Shown here: positions 1 through 13,084 of the stretch, in pieces
How positions within the stretch are numbered: the stretch's first letter is position 1
Layout of the letters: every line of letters begins with the position of its first letter
Source of the DNA: Sitta carolinensis
Taxonomy: Eukaryota; Chordata; Aves; Passeriformes; Sittidae
DNA: 64,000 nucleotides
Assembly: GCA_032173965.1 (NCBI GenBank)
Contig: CM063289.1
Location: 26,561,690-26,625,689 of the forward strand
Direction: 5' to 3'
Position numbers and translations under genes: made by a program
Notes under the pieces: generated by a model
The model's database searches: none
The model's input: the letters and a program-made list of their open reading frames with translations, nothing else
Told to the model about the DNA's origin: nothing

Positions 1-1788
1 TTGTCTTCCATATGCAATATGGAATCCCAATACAGGATCCTTCCTGCTCCTGAATGTCTGTTTGCTGAGCCCTGACAGTGAACAATATTTCCAGTTCTGT
101 ACATATCCTAGCAAAAAAGTAGGGCCTGCTCCAGTGGTGAAGGCATAAATTTGTTTTATGAGTGTGTTACACAAAACACCACAAGCTAGTAGGTTCTGAT
201 TTTTATTTGGTGGTAATCTTGATCAATAGCAGCTAAACCATTTACAGAAGAAAAATAAATGGAAAGAAAATTTCACATTTATATTCCAGCTGTGCAAGGG
301 GATCTTGGGTTTTCCCCCATTCTCTCCTCCCAGAGCTTGTCAGCAGTAGGAATTCATAGTAATAAAAGCCAGACTTATTTCCAATGCAGGTGTTTCTGGA
401 GTGATTGTAATCTTTTTGATTAACTGCATCTGCAAGAGATCTCATCATTACAAGCAGAGCAGAAGTTATGAAGGAAGGTGCCCCTAAAGCGGTGAGCTGG
501 CAGTTAAAACAATATGATATGCTTTGGCACATGGGATTGGATGGGAATTTTGGAAATACATAAAGGTAGGTCTGAAGATGTCATTATGCCACCAAAACCT
601 TTGAAGCCTGCAGCAACATAATGGATTGGCAAAGGCAAAGGAGCCTGATGTGATTAGGTAGTGCTGAAATCCAGTTTTTGGAGATTAAGCTGCATTACTA
701 AAATCAGGGGCCCTTATCAAACCCAGTCCCAGCAGATTACCCTAAGTCATCAGGGAAATGGCTGCAGAAAAGTGCTGATTTTGTCAAAACAGCATTTCAC
801 TGTTTGGGAAAGTTCCTAGAACGACAGCCTTGGAGGCTGGGGTTTGGTTTCCTCATGCCAAGCAGCAACATTAGGTTTGGGAACATTACAAACTGAGTGG
901 TCTCAGTCTGTATTTGGAACAACAAGATTTAATTGAAAGGGAAATTGATTAACAGTTGCTAATCAAGGCCACATTTCTTTCTAGCCTCTCAATTGGGGCA
1001 TGTGAAATATTTATGAAGGGTTGTCATTCCAAGCTGAAGTTTTAGACAGAGCAGGGTAAATATGCACATGTAAAATGCATGTGCTGTAACCTGCCTAGAA
1101 GTTTTCACAGCCTTTACAGCCACAGCCTAAGCAGAACTGTCACGAAAGGGTGGGGCTGGGAAAAGTGGAACACTCTGATGACAGCACTGTCGTTCCTGCT
1201 CACCCTAGCTGCTGCTGGCAGATCTCTTTCCAGATATTTCTTGGTTGCCTGGAACTCAGATTTCTTTCCTCTGGTGCTCTTCATTACATTGAGCCCTCCA
1301 GTCACAACAGGATATCATCCTTTACAGAAACCTTCTGAGGTGAGAATTTATTTCCATAGGTGCAGATGCAAAAATGGGTGATTTTCCAGGACGTGTGTCA
1401 GGGCTTGACCCTCTGAGTGCCAGTCCAAATCCCTGTTTTTGGGATAATCCATCCTGCTTTGTGGTGTAAGATCAGCTTTGTGACACCTGGATGCGTGGCA
1501 CAAAGAATTAAACTGTCCTTTCTCCAGCAGGGGCATGGCAGTGCTTTGGCTTTCCCATCATTACTTGCAGAGAGACAAATGAAAGGATTCAGTGTCATGA
1601 AGCCATGACCCAAAGTCAAAAGGCTGTCTAAGTTGTTACTGGAGGAGGTCCAGTCGTAGGAAGAAAAATTCTTGCCAAATCAGCTAGAGCAAGTTGACTG
1701 AAGTGTGTTTGAACAGACAGATTGTTCAGCCATCTATGCAGCTGGCTCAGTAGAGGAAACAGCTATTCCTGGGTAATTGGAAGCAACT

Positions 1789-1825
1789 ATGTGTATATAT
1801 GTATAAAAAATAATAATATATATTG
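1789..1825. repeat. AT-rich simple repeat (TGTATA/TAA)
   Basis: Short low-complexity tract of TGTATATATG and TAATAATATATAT units. No function is indicated. Confidence 0.8.
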
Positions 1826-2797
1826 GACAATCTTTCAAGCTGTCACCGATTCTCTTAGTGAGGAGGCTGAATTCCAGGGGTAGTAGGGGAAGAACTCAAA
1901 CCTAGAAATTCAGGGGTGGTACCCTCCCGCCCCAACAATGCCCTTTTTTTGTCATAGGAGTCTGTGGTTCTGGGGAGTGCTGCTGTTTGACACACTCCAC
2001 CCAGCTGTCCCTATTCTTCCTGCCTTGAGAAGCCGTACCAGATTTCCTTTGCCTCATCAAATATCATCAAATAGGGAAGGCCTTTTGGTTTAGTGAACCT
2101 GGTTGCTAAATCCAGGATGGGATTTCAACAGCTGGATACAGATGCAGAACCACAACGGGTACTTGCTAGCAGAACATTTCCAATCCCCCATTCTGCATTA
2201 ATTTGCGTTTTGGGGCTTGGCAGCAGCACCAGATTTTGTATTTTTTTTGGGGATAGCACAAGAAGAAATTCTGTTCCTGTTGAAGCATTTACCCTTCCCT
2301 GCCAACCTTGTCTGCTGGGCACATGGCAGGACATTGCTGCTCTGGCCCTGGCTTTTCTAGTGGGGACTGAAGGGTTAAACTGAGCCCCAAGCACTTGTTC
2401 TTCCAAAATACCCTGCACTCCTCACTCTCCAGGATTTATGGTCATCTAGTCACTTGTTTAAAAGATTATTGGAAAAATATGTAAATGAAAGGTAATAAGT
2501 GTAGCAGAGTGGTGTAAAAGCAGACTTATTAGCAACAGGATGCAAAGCTCTGCACATGCTACGTTTCTGTGCTGGAAACACCATCAAAGAGCTTTCCAAG
2601 ACTGCAAGGACCAGATGGGTTTTACATCTTTGTGCACCAGCCCTGAGCCAAAGCTGAATTCACAGGTGAAGCTGACACCACAGCACATGGGGAGGTGTCT
2701 GGGTTGTGTGTCTGTCCCTCAGCCCAGCTGCAGTTCTGGCTCCTGGGAGAAGTGGGGGGGGATCTCCTCAGAAAAGTGGTTTTGGGTAGAGCTTTGT

Positions 2798-2847
2798 TAA
2801 TAGTTGTAATAATAGTAATAATAATAACAGTAATAGTAATAATAATA
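2798..2847. repeat. (TAA)n imperfect trinucleotide repeat
   Basis: About 50 bp of TAA/TAG units interrupted by single substitutions (AACAG, TAGTAA). It follows the TTGTTAATAGTTG lead-in. Confidence 0.93.
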
Positions 2848-3825
2848 GGTGCAAGGGACAGCTTTGCTTCTATGTTGGGAATTTTATGAGGCTTTGGCCT
2901 TATTCACATACACATCACAACTGTTCTTTTTCCAGGCCCACTGGAACTTTTCCCCCTTTTAGAAGTTAAACATCTTCTGCCAGCAGCCCATGGGGCAGTG
3001 CATTAACCACACTCTTTTCTTCCTTTGCTGGCAAAGAAGCTGTAGACTTAAATAGCAAATCACCAGTGCCACAAACCCCATCTGCTTTTAGCACCCACAC
3101 GGGTCATGGCAAGGGTTTCTCTGGCAGCTGGTGGCAGTGGCCACCTGTCTGGGTAGCAGGACATGGAGCAGAGAGAGCAGAAACCCATTTTCCCCAGAGC
3201 ATCTGCTGTCCCTATTGCAGGCTCTGCTCTCCTGAGGGAGCAATCCTCCAGCTGTGTAACTGATGGAGAGATCTCACAGACACAATATTCCACACTGAGG
3301 ACCAAAGACAGCTCTGTGGGTATACTCAAGTTTTCAGGAAGAGGTCCATATGGCAAAATTTGGGAATTAATATTTCAGTGTCTAACAGTTAGGTGTACTC
3401 GAAGTACACTCTGCAGAGCCCCTCTTTGATTCCAAAACAGAGGCCGTCAGCATACCAGACTGGATTCTGTAGCCTAGAGATGCAGCCAGAGGCCCCACTG
3501 AATTGCCTGCCTGTACTGGTGTTTGCTCTGTGATTGCCCAAACACCACTGATCCCCCTTGCATGGGGAGCAGAGGTTTGGGCTGCTGCAGAACCCAGCCC
3601 TGCCCTGCTCTGGCTGCTGCACCCTCCTGCAGACCTGTGCCCAGATCCAGGGATCCTGCTGTTCACATTCATCCTCTTGGATCAGCAACCAGATGGGCGT
3701 GTTCAGGACACCTGAAACCCGGTCTTTGGAAACCTCAGGCGGAGAGAGCCCTCACAAAAACGAGCCCTCAAACAATAACAACAAAGCCAGCATGTGACTA
3801 AAAGCTGGAGTGAGGCACTGCCAGG

Positions 3826-4262
3826 ATTTCTCTTGGCAACCCGTCACTCTGAGAATCTGCTTCTTGCCACACTTGTGCAAGGCACATTATTGAACATTTC
3901 CTGACTGTTTGCCCAGGATGCTGTAAATGCTGTCCAAATAGCAGGGTCTCGCCTGCTGCTTTGATACATCTGGCTAAATTGCATTAAGCAGCACGCCAGA
4001 GGCTGATGGAGTCCCCACAGGACGTGCTCTGTCTGTCAGGCTCTCCAAAGAGCCCGGGTGATGAATGAGAGTGCTAACATTAAACAGCCTGCCTGTGATG
4101 TTTTTCAAGTGTCCCTCCCCAGCTCGCCTGCTGCCCTGTCTTCCAGGAGATAACCCAGCGTAACAGAACATTACCTCATTAAACAAGCTGGCTCTAATTA
4201 AAAACAGACAGGGCATCACCTCCCCTGTGTTAGCCTGAAGGGTCCACTCTGCCATTTGAATT
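3826..4262. promoter_or_regulatory. Possible conserved non-coding element
   Basis: Balanced-composition sequence without repeats. It holds clustered homeodomain-like cores (CATTAAAC, TAATTA at 4195-4200, GCATTAAG) and several retained CpGs (ACCCGTC, CTCGCC, GCACGCC, CCCGGG, AGCGTAAC). A 93-codon minus-strand frame crosses it but resembles no protein I know. The call is a judgement from texture only and needs a cross-species alignment. Confidence 0.2.
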
Positions 4263-4557
4263 CCTCTTTGGAAGATTAATATCCATACACGTTGTGAAGA
4301 GTGACGTTCTTAGAAGCAGTCAGTTCAGAGCAAATATTAGATGTGATGAAAGTGAGCATCAACAACAGAAATTGCAGTCATGGGGGCTTCAGATGTTCGT
4401 GCCATACTCTGAGAGGGTTATGTGGGGGTGTGTGTGTGAGGGATCTCTCCATCCCCAGCTTAGAAGAGATGGAGAGATGTGATTTTGTGCAAATCTCACG
4501 TTAATACCACCCAGACGTATTGTTTAGGCCCAGGTTCTCTATCACTACACTATACCT

Positions 4558-4606
4558 GTATAAATATATATAATGTATATATAAAAGTATATATATGTAT
4601 ATATTT
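4558..4606. repeat. (TA)n-rich imperfect repeat
   Basis: About 50 bp of TATATA blocks separated by AATG, AAAAG and TG interruptions. No promoter elements are linked to it, and I do not read it as a TATA box. Confidence 0.9.
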
Positions 4607-5771
4607 TCACAGGACAGTCACAGCAGAACCTTCTACAAACATCCTGCCACATCAGCAGCTCTGTTCCTCCCATTACTCTGAGCTTCAGGGTAAAGAAAGG
4701 CCAGGTAAGAGATGCATTTGGCTGGCCCCAGAATGGATGGAAAGGAAAAGGGGAAAATGAATCATGTCCATGAACTCAGAGCTCACTTTTCATGGCACTC
4801 AGGTTTTTCTTCCCTGATGGCTCTCTGGTTTATTTTAAGCCAAAGGTTTTAAGTTCAAAAATGACTTAATTTGGAATAATTTGAAGCAAGCCAGTAGCCT
4901 TATTTAAATCACTTACTACTTAGTTTGGCTCTTATTCCTACATAACATTTGACACAGAGCACTGCCATGATTTATTCATAATTCTCATTGCAGGAGTGCC
5001 CTGACACATTGGAAGTACTTTTACTTCAGAATTTTACTGCCACTACCTGGCAAATCTAATCCTTGTTTGGATTGCATGTCTAGTTCATATTGAAGAGGTC
5101 ACGGGCAGAGATATGAATACCTATGGATTAACACTTCGTTCAGGTCCAGAAGCATCATGTTTTAGGAATAGTTTACTTAAAGAATATTTGCTAACCTTAA
5201 ACAGGTGCAATCTCTTTGATTGACAGTCTCACAGTTACTCAAATTACAATTATCTTAAGTTATTATGATCTGTGTACTTAACTGTCTTTTTGGGTTTTTT
5301 TTTTCTTTCATTGACAAGATGAACCTTGAAGTCACAAAAATCTGGCTTAGCAGCCACTGTACTGGAAAAACAAAAGGTGCATTTTAAGTTGTCAATCATC
5401 ATGTAAAAAGTCAAATGCAGTTTCCTTTGGGTGGAAAAGCTCAATAGGGTTTTTTGGAGGAGCATGGCAGGAGGGAAGAAGTGTTTAAATACCTATAGTA
5501 AATTTTGAACTCAACCCCTTTGGTTTAAATTAAACCAGGGAGCCACAAGGGAAGAAAAATGGTGACTTAACTAGATCTAATCTGTGGCCTGAAGAAATGG
5601 CTGTCTGAAATGCAGGTGACATAGGCATTATTTCAGGTCATGCTGCCACCTGCACTTTGGCAGTATTTAGTGAAGACTGCTGTACAAAAACCATGCCTGG
5701 TCAAGGTGGGGACACATTGCAGCTTAATTAGCTGGTGTCTTGGACAAAACAGCCAGAAAAACTCAGTATGA

Positions 5772-5814
5772 GATGATGATGATGATGATTATTGTTATTA
5801 TTGTTATTATTATT
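5772..5814. repeat. (GAT)n followed by (TTA/TTG)n
   Basis: Six GAT units run directly into TTA/TTG trinucleotides (5790-5814). This is a compound microsatellite. Confidence 0.93.
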
Positions 5815-6066
5815 CCACATATTTAGTGGAAACAAGTGCCCTGGAAGAAGGATTCTCATCCTCTGTGACTGTCTCTCCCCCAGGAAATGTTTGGCTCAGA
5901 ACCTAAGCAAGGGAATTGAGATTTAGAACTGAAACATCAGACTTAATGCTCACCTTAATTTGTGGGAACAGGAGAATGGATTTTATGAGGAAGAGCCAGT
6001 TTGGATGGTTTGGATCCTTGCCCAAATCTTAGTCCCCAGTATCATGGCTTGAGAATGATCAGGTGC

Positions 6067-6070
<4 letters not shown>

Positions 6071-6112
<42 letters not shown>
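6071..6112. repeat. A42 homopolymer
   Basis: Forty-two uninterrupted adenines. No AATAAA signal lies in the 50 bases before it, no gene-like or retroelement-like sequence precedes it, and no target-site duplication was found. It is therefore annotated as a homopolymer and not as the tail of a retrocopy. CR1 elements do not end in poly(A), so CR1 is not the source. Length is likely to be polymorphic and uncertain in assembly. Confidence 0.97.
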
Positions 6113-6119
<7 letters not shown>

Positions 6120-6699
6120 ATTTCTGAGTTATTCTGAGTTCTCCAATATCTATTTCCTGCCAGTGTTCAAAGTGAGACTGTCAGGTACTCCAAGAACATC
6201 TGTTTTCTAGCAAGACCCAAAGTACCAGGAAGACATTTTCCTGATATCTTTCTATCAGGAGATCATCAGTCCAGTTATGAAAGGTCATTTGGAGAGGGCA
6301 GGCAGCCACAGCAAAGCTGGCAGATCCTTGAGGTGCTTCAGTCAGGAGTTACAGCAAAATTTCACTGGGTTCTTGAAACTTACAGCTCCACATGGACTCC
6401 CACCCCTCTTTTTATAGTGGCGTTCAGACTTGCAGTCAAGTTCTTTTAATTCATAAAGCATTCTTGTTGTTATGAGTATGATCTGGAACTTTTCATGATG
6501 CTTTAAAGTATAACAGGTTTAAAAAACAAAACAAACGCAGGCAGTAAATGACTTTTTCAGTTTGCTTTTTGAATAATCTGCAATAGTCATAAAATCAAAG
6601 AGGAAATAATAAAATCCAATATTCACACATGTTATTAACAGAGTGGAAATGGCTTTTAAAAAACTCTTAACCTCCGTCTGTGCTGTATCCTTGGGAGTT

Positions 6700-6720
6700 C
6701 CTTAAGGGCTCCCTTAAGGG
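6700..6720. other. CCCTTAAGGG palindrome with adjacent near-copy
   Basis: CCTTAAGGG (6700-6708) is followed after CT by CCCTTAAGGG (6711-6720), itself a 10-bp palindrome. This is a small local duplication or inverted structure with no associated feature. Confidence 0.55.
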
Positions 6721-7651
6721 ATATAAGTGGCAAAAGTTGTGGTAGACTGGAGTAGACTTCTCTTCTTCACTGGCAAGGCCCTCACCTCCATCCTAAACCC
6801 GACTGGTTCCATATTCTCACCCTTTCACACATGGAGATAACTGCAAATTAAACTGGCACAAGGAGATAATTGTATTTTAGACTGCTTGCTGCTGTGGAAG
6901 TTGCTAAAGGAGAGGGCAGAATTTGCTGATCTCAGAGTATTTGAGCAGTTCAGTTTATCTGGCACTACAAATACCACACATTGCATGCCTGTCCCTTGGA
7001 AATTTGTGCATCTGCTTTGCAAATTCACCTTGGGCTAATGCTAAGCTGTTGCTCTTCTCTTCCATTCTGCAGCCATAATAATCACCAGGCCTTGATATGC
7101 CAATTCCTAAAACATCCTTTCTCCATTCTCAAAACTAGTTCACCTTCCACGAATTTTACTGTCTGACACACTAAAATTCAATGAAAACTTTTGATCAAGG
7201 TGTTGTTTCTTCTTTGCTTCATCAACTCCTCTAGTAGATGAAATACATTTTCTTAGTAATGAAATACAGTGCTAAAAAATGTTCCTTCATTGTGGCATTT
7301 TCCAAGCTGATGGTCAACAGAGTACTCTAGCAGGTCCTTTTTGTGCACAAAGAGGTGTGAAGAGATGCAGAAGGATGAAACAAAGCAAATGATGCCTGAC
7401 AAATATTTCTTGGGAGCAGGACAAGAGGGATGCTCCATCCTACAAAGGGGAGTCTGGCAAATCACAGCAGGTCGTGTCATTTAGCTCTGTCCTGACAAAA
7501 GCAGATGTTGGACACACCTAACTGTCCAACACACCAGGACAGCTCTCCTTGCTTCACTCCTCGAGGTAATTGGTTTCAGCTGAAATCAGCTCTCCTCACC
7601 CAGAGCTGCCTCTTGGCAGACCAGGCACCTGCACTCACTAACCAAAGCTTG

Positions 7652-7674
7652 TTTTTTTTTTTTTTTTTTTTTTT
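7652..7674. repeat. T23 homopolymer
   Basis: Uninterrupted run of 23 T after AAGCTTG. No retroposed body is recognised on either side. Confidence 0.97.
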
Positions 7675-8585
7675 AATGTTTCTGTTAATACATTAAGCTG
7701 CTAAGCAAGTTCCAAACTTTTAGGAATTCTGTATTAGCAAGGCTTCCAGAGGTTCTGTTTCTCTCCAAATGAGTGAGCTCCCACCTGAGCCTCTGGCACC
7801 TTGGAGCGGTGCTGAGCACTCGATGGGAGCTCAGGAGCAGCCCTGGCCTGCAAAGCTGCATGAAGGTGTTTGTTACTCGTGGGCAAATTCCTAATCCACA
7901 CTCCCTTCGTGCCGAAACTGCTCCATCCCACCTAAGAAGCTTGTTTGAATGTAGTCATGGTCTTCTGTCAACTTCTTTGAGGCCCAGTAAGTAATGTAAG
8001 ACTTGCAAACGGAGTTGAGCACAGAGTGTTTATCTCATTGGCGAAAAATTGTGAATCTCAAGCTTCTTCCCTGCTGGGAGTCATTACAAAACCAGAAACA
8101 GCTCACAATTGCCTGAACTTATTCCCTTGGGATGTGGTAAAGCCCATCTTCCACCCTGGCCAGGCCTCACTCAGGATATTCTGAGTTGTCCTGGTATTAA
8201 GTAACAGATGCATTTCTGAAGAGTTTTAACAAAGACATTTTCCAGCAGAAAATATGTCAAAATGGTCCTAACCAGACCTTACAATAGAGCCAATCAGTCA
8301 TACATTTTGGGAGGTTCGATAGTTAATTCCAACTTGCAGCTCTGCTGCAGGAAGAATTTCACACAGCTGGGATTGGTTAAATAAGAAACTTGAGATGACA
8401 CCATTGCAGGCCTAAACATTAGCCTGGCTAATGGCAACAGATCCCTCTCCTCTCAACACCAAAGGTAAAACTCAGAGTAGTCTTGGCTGTGTCTTGCACA
8501 TTTGCAGATCCAGGGTGTGTCAGGCTGTACTGCACAAATCCCTTTATTTGCATAATTAAACGGGCACCTCTCCACCTCAGTTTTT

Positions 8586-8613
8586 CACCCTATTAGGGTG
8601 TTTAGACACCCTA
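8586..8613. other. Overlapping hairpin-forming inverted repeats
   Basis: CACCCTA (8586-8592) and TAGGGTG (8594-8600) form a 7-bp stem over one base. TAGGGTGT (8594-8601) also pairs with ACACCCTA (8606-8613) over a TTAG loop, an 8-bp stem. The middle arm can pair either way, giving two mutually exclusive hairpins. No flanking poly-U or gene supports a terminator or RNA switch, so it is recorded as structure only. Confidence 0.6.
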
Positions 8614-8747
8614 TTTAAACACCAGCCTTTCAATTCCCACAATCCCCTTCCAAAGGGAAAAATACTTTAATTCCTCACAAGCCCTCCAGGACGTAAACAC
8701 AGCAATAACCTTCAGATAGAAAAAATTACTTGCCTAAGAAATCTTTT

Positions 8748-9012
8748 CCAGAGAATGAACAAGTTCCTGAGTGTAGAATGAGAGTTTAGCCATATAAACT
8801 CGCTTTGGGGTCTGTAATGCAGGATATGAACATGAAAGAAACATTAAAAATATGAGTCGAGAATAAAAGCTCTCCCTAAATCTCTCTTATTGTATAAGCT
8901 GCCATGAATTAAAGCCCTTTCAGCCTGATTTTTAGTCATCAACGTAATTATTTAGGAACATTTTCCAGACCAGTGTTTTTTACAAGTATTTTAACAACCT
9001 GCAAATCAGGAA
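8748..9012. promoter_or_regulatory. Possible conserved non-coding element
   Basis: Repeat-free AT-rich stretch with retained CpGs (ACTCGC, GTCGAG, AACGTAATTA) and homeodomain- or POU-like words such as ATGAATTAAAG and TAATTATTTAG. No open frame of note. The texture resembles vertebrate conserved elements, but this cannot be shown from one sequence. Confidence 0.18.
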
Positions 9013-12000
9013 ACTGTAAATCAGAGAAATGAACTGAAATCAGCAATCACAAGGCAGGAGGCCCTGGCTGAGGCTGTGACAGTGAATAGTGGCAGCCCTG
9101 CTCCCTTGCCAACGCTGGGAATGCTGCTGGGGATAGGCTTGAGCTAAAATCCACCACAGCCTGGGACCTGACAAGGTTGGGAGAGTTTGTCTGCAGTGCC
9201 CTGAGCCAGAACACACTCAAATCCAGTCCTTGCTGTGAAAGATGGGCCCTTGCATCACTCTGGGTTTGCATTCTCTCCTTTGTCCTCTCCAAGCAGAATG
9301 AACCTAGAACTAAAAGTTCTTTGCAAGCATCTTCTTCCTTTCCCCAGAATGAACCATTCCTGCTTCACTTCCATGCACCAAATTGAGGCAATAGGTTTAT
9401 AAACCATATTTGCAGGGAAAAAAAATACAGCTGTGTGTTTTCTAGAGGTGCACTTCACCATCAGCCTGGGTCAGCCTCACCTCAAGGCAGAACTCTGATC
9501 TCTATTCCATGTTGTAAGTGTGGCCTTAGTTTTGCTGTAAAGTGTTTTTTGTAGTCAAGTGAGACAATTTATTCAGAAGTATTGAATACTGAGGGATTCT
9601 TATTCAGCCTTTGCAGATAGGGTTGAGAGGCAGCCCTTGTAAGCAACCTGTAAGGCAGATGTCTTGTCTTTGACAAAGGATTCATGTGCCAGAAACTAAA
9701 ATCACACCTGGCTTGGCAGAAAAGTGAGCCAGTGAAGTCCCTGCTCTGTTCTGTTCTGTCTGGGAGTGAAGGGATTCAATTATTAGAAAATTCTCTACAA
9801 AAATGTGGTACAATTAAAGAAAAAATGTAAGCAAAAGTGACAACAGCAAAAGAAAATAACTGTATTTTATTTCTTTCCTAGCCAGTACTTACTGAAGATG
9901 TCAAAAGAGGACTGACACTGCTCCCCTTAACCCAAAAAAGGGATTTAAGCCTTGCAGAACCATTTATGTAGGCAGATACCTGGAGCTGCATTAGTGCTTA
10001 CTCACACTTGGCTATAACCCCAACCAAGGAATGCATAAAAGGTGAGTTCCAGGAGCTCCTCTCTTAGAAAAGGACTGAGATGGGGGAAAAGGATGAGAGG
10101 AAGACAAATCAATTGTTTTACTCTTCTCTGAATAACAATATTTCTTGTATGAGTCTGAGAAGAGCCTTTTTTATTGTTTCTGAGAGTTTCTTTTTTGCAC
10201 TCTTCATTCTTTCTCCAGAGTTCTCCTTAGGCTGTGCAAGTCTGTTGTAGCACAGAATAGGTCAGTGTTCTCTAAACCAAAGTGCTGGCTTTCCTTGCTG
10301 AACTTCCTTCCATAAGGAAAATGCATTGGGGTTACCAGGAGGGTTAGCAGCAACTTCCTAAACAGCCCTTTGATAGTTTGTTTTAATTTTTTTTTTTTAA
10401 TTAAAAATAATAGCAAACAACACACACACACAAAGATATTCAGTACTCCCATCTCCTTGCACAGAAATGCTGGCAGCCACTGCAAGGAGCTGAAAAAATC
10501 ATCATTATACTCCAGGCAGCTCGAAACCAAATCATATGCACTCACAAAAGGTTTTCATTTTGGAGCTATTGTGCCTGGCCTGTTTGGGAGGAGGGGAGAA
10601 AGAGACCTATTGTCTCTTAAAAAGCAAACCAGTGGCCTGGTTTTGGTTCTGCAGCAGAGTGAGCCGTGTGCTGTTACAGTCAGGACATCCTCTCTGCAGA
10701 TCTGCTCCACTGGGTTTGTGGCTGGTTTGCCAAATCCCCACAGGGCAAGAGCCCTTGCACTCCAGCTGCTGAGGAGGAATATCCCCCACTGCTCAGCATG
10801 ATAGGAGAGAAAGAAAAACACCATTTCTAATGGGAAAATGATGCTTGCAGGAGCAAATGGAGGCTGGCTGGCTTAACAGGGTTTGGGGAGGAAAAAGCCA
10901 TCCTTAGCAAGCTTGGGGATGAAAATGTGAAAAGAGCAAGAAGTGTCCCAGGATCCCTCAAATCTAGGCAGATAGTGAACCTTTATAGGCATTTGTAATT
11001 GCTGTCTGAAGTCGTGTTAAACTTTTAATAGATGCTACAATTCTTGATGAAAATGTTGTTTAAGAAGTTTCTAGAAGAAAAAAAACTTCTCTATTCAAGC
11101 AATTACTGCAAATTTTCTCAGCCTCCCTTTTGTTCCTGGCTGCTCTTCTAAATCAAAGCCACTTTAAAAGAAAACTACTGGTTGTAGGCACAAAGCATTC
11201 ACAGAATTTCAGTTCTGTCTTTGTCAAGAACTTGACATTGATTACAAATGTGAATACAGACCTTTTGAACGACACTTTTATAAGTCAATTTTTCATTATA
11301 CAGCCTTGCTCCAGCACCCTTAAAAATATATAGGAAAGATTGTACCAACACTGTAAACTCAGTAATTATTTCATCATGGCCTATCTTGCCCAAACCTGTT
11401 CATAGAAGCTCTCATCATGTTGCAGAGAAATGGGTTTGTAAGGGAAAAAATTCCCAGAGAAGGGAGAAATGTGAATTTGTTGCATGGGTTCGGAACAAAA
11501 GCTTGAGGTGCCGACTCTGTAAAGATTTCTCTCTCCAGCTGCCTCCAGCTCTTCAGCTGGTCTCCGGAGCTGTTCAACATCCCTGTGTTTCACCAGCTAG
11601 TCTTTGGAATAACAACGTACTCAGAGGGCTTCTCTGCCCTTATCTGTCCAGGAAGTCCCTTTGCAGAGAATTGCTCTTGGCAGGGAAAGTTCAGCACGGT
11701 TCAGCGATGAGATCACCGTGAGCTCCCCCTGCCTTCGCTGGGGTCCCAGGCTGCCCTTTTGGAGGAGAGCAAAGAATTGTGCCCTTTCTATTGTTTTTGT
11801 ACACATAGGTCAGATAATAGTTCTGCTTCATATCTTGATGAAAGGAGAGGAAGTATTCAAGGGGTCTTGCCCAGTGTTTTTTAGGTGAAACACGCAATTG
11901 AAAAATCCTCGCTCTCGAGATTTTCCTCAGAGTAAGGAACTCGGGGAGCTGTGTTTTGAAAATGTTTTGAACATTTTGAGTGCACTGTCCTCTTGCAGTA

Positions 12001-13064
12001 AGTGCTGCTTTCCCAAAACTCAGGAGCTAAGAGGTGCTGCCAACTATAAACAGAAGTGATTCAAGCTAGTTTTTGAGCATCTCTTCTTACACAAATTTAG
12101 TCCTAAAAACGTTTTTCTAATTTAAAAAAATATTGCCTTTTCCCCACTTAAATAATTTCAGTTTTACATAGATATTGATCAAATAACTAATGAATAAAGA
12201 CGTTAATCCCTTGCATTTGTGTTCAGCTGTTTTTAATGAAGAACCTTAAGTGTAGCATCAGAACAATTTGGGCTCCTGGATTTGTAAGCACATACTGTCT
12301 CTTTCCAAACAAGGTTCACAGAAGTCTCATTTGAAGCACAAAAAAAAAAAAAATCCTATAAAGAAAAGGAAACAAACTGTAGAATTTCATATGTTTTTCA
12401 TTGGTCAAAACATAATCGTACTAAGCAAATGGACAGGTTTAAAACTAATGTTTTGATCTACTCAATGCCAGGATTAAACTCCTGCCTCTGAAACTGTAGG
12501 CATTTGTCCTGTGAAACAGAAACAGCTACTTCAGCAATGAACATTAAAGGATCTATTATGATACTGAAGTGAACTGGTCTGCTTGCATTCAGCTGAGCAC
12601 AATGGTACAGGCATGCACTGGTTGTTCACTGTCAGGGTGTTTCTAAACCCAGATTAATGTATAAAGTGTTCTGAAACATACCCTCTCTTCCTTGTGGGAC
12701 ACTCGTGCAGACCTGTGCCTTTTCCACTAAGAGACAATAAAGGAATCTTGGTGTATTTCTGGCATCTGAGGAGAGTGATGTGAAAATAGCTTTGGATCAA
12801 GGTTGTCACTTTCTTGCTCCAGACTATTTCATGTTCAAACATTTTGTGAAGCTTGGCTCAAACACTTTGTATTTCAGACTATATCCAGTTTGGCTTTCAC
12901 AAACACAAGGCATGAAAATCCTTAAGGGTGCATTGCATATCTGTGATGTTCTGGAAGGGGCTTCTGTGACTGCAAGAACAATGTTGGTAGGAGAGAGTGC
13001 TACAAGTGTTTCTTAAGTCAGATATTTTGTAGGACAAATAAAACTCAGTTAAACTCTGTCTTAA

Positions 13065-13084
13065 TTTTTTTTTTTTTTTTTTTT
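13065..13084. repeat. T20 homopolymer
   Basis: Run of 20 T followed by AAAAA. An AATAAA hexamer lies about 30 bp upstream on the plus strand, but nothing gene-like accompanies it. Confidence 0.96.

Noticed and set aside
4558..4606. TATA-box promoter
   Set aside because: The TA-rich tract is a simple repeat with no downstream gene, CpG island or initiator context.
5950..6112. Processed pseudogene ending in the A42 tract
   Set aside because: No polyadenylation signal, no gene-like sequence and no target-site duplication was found.
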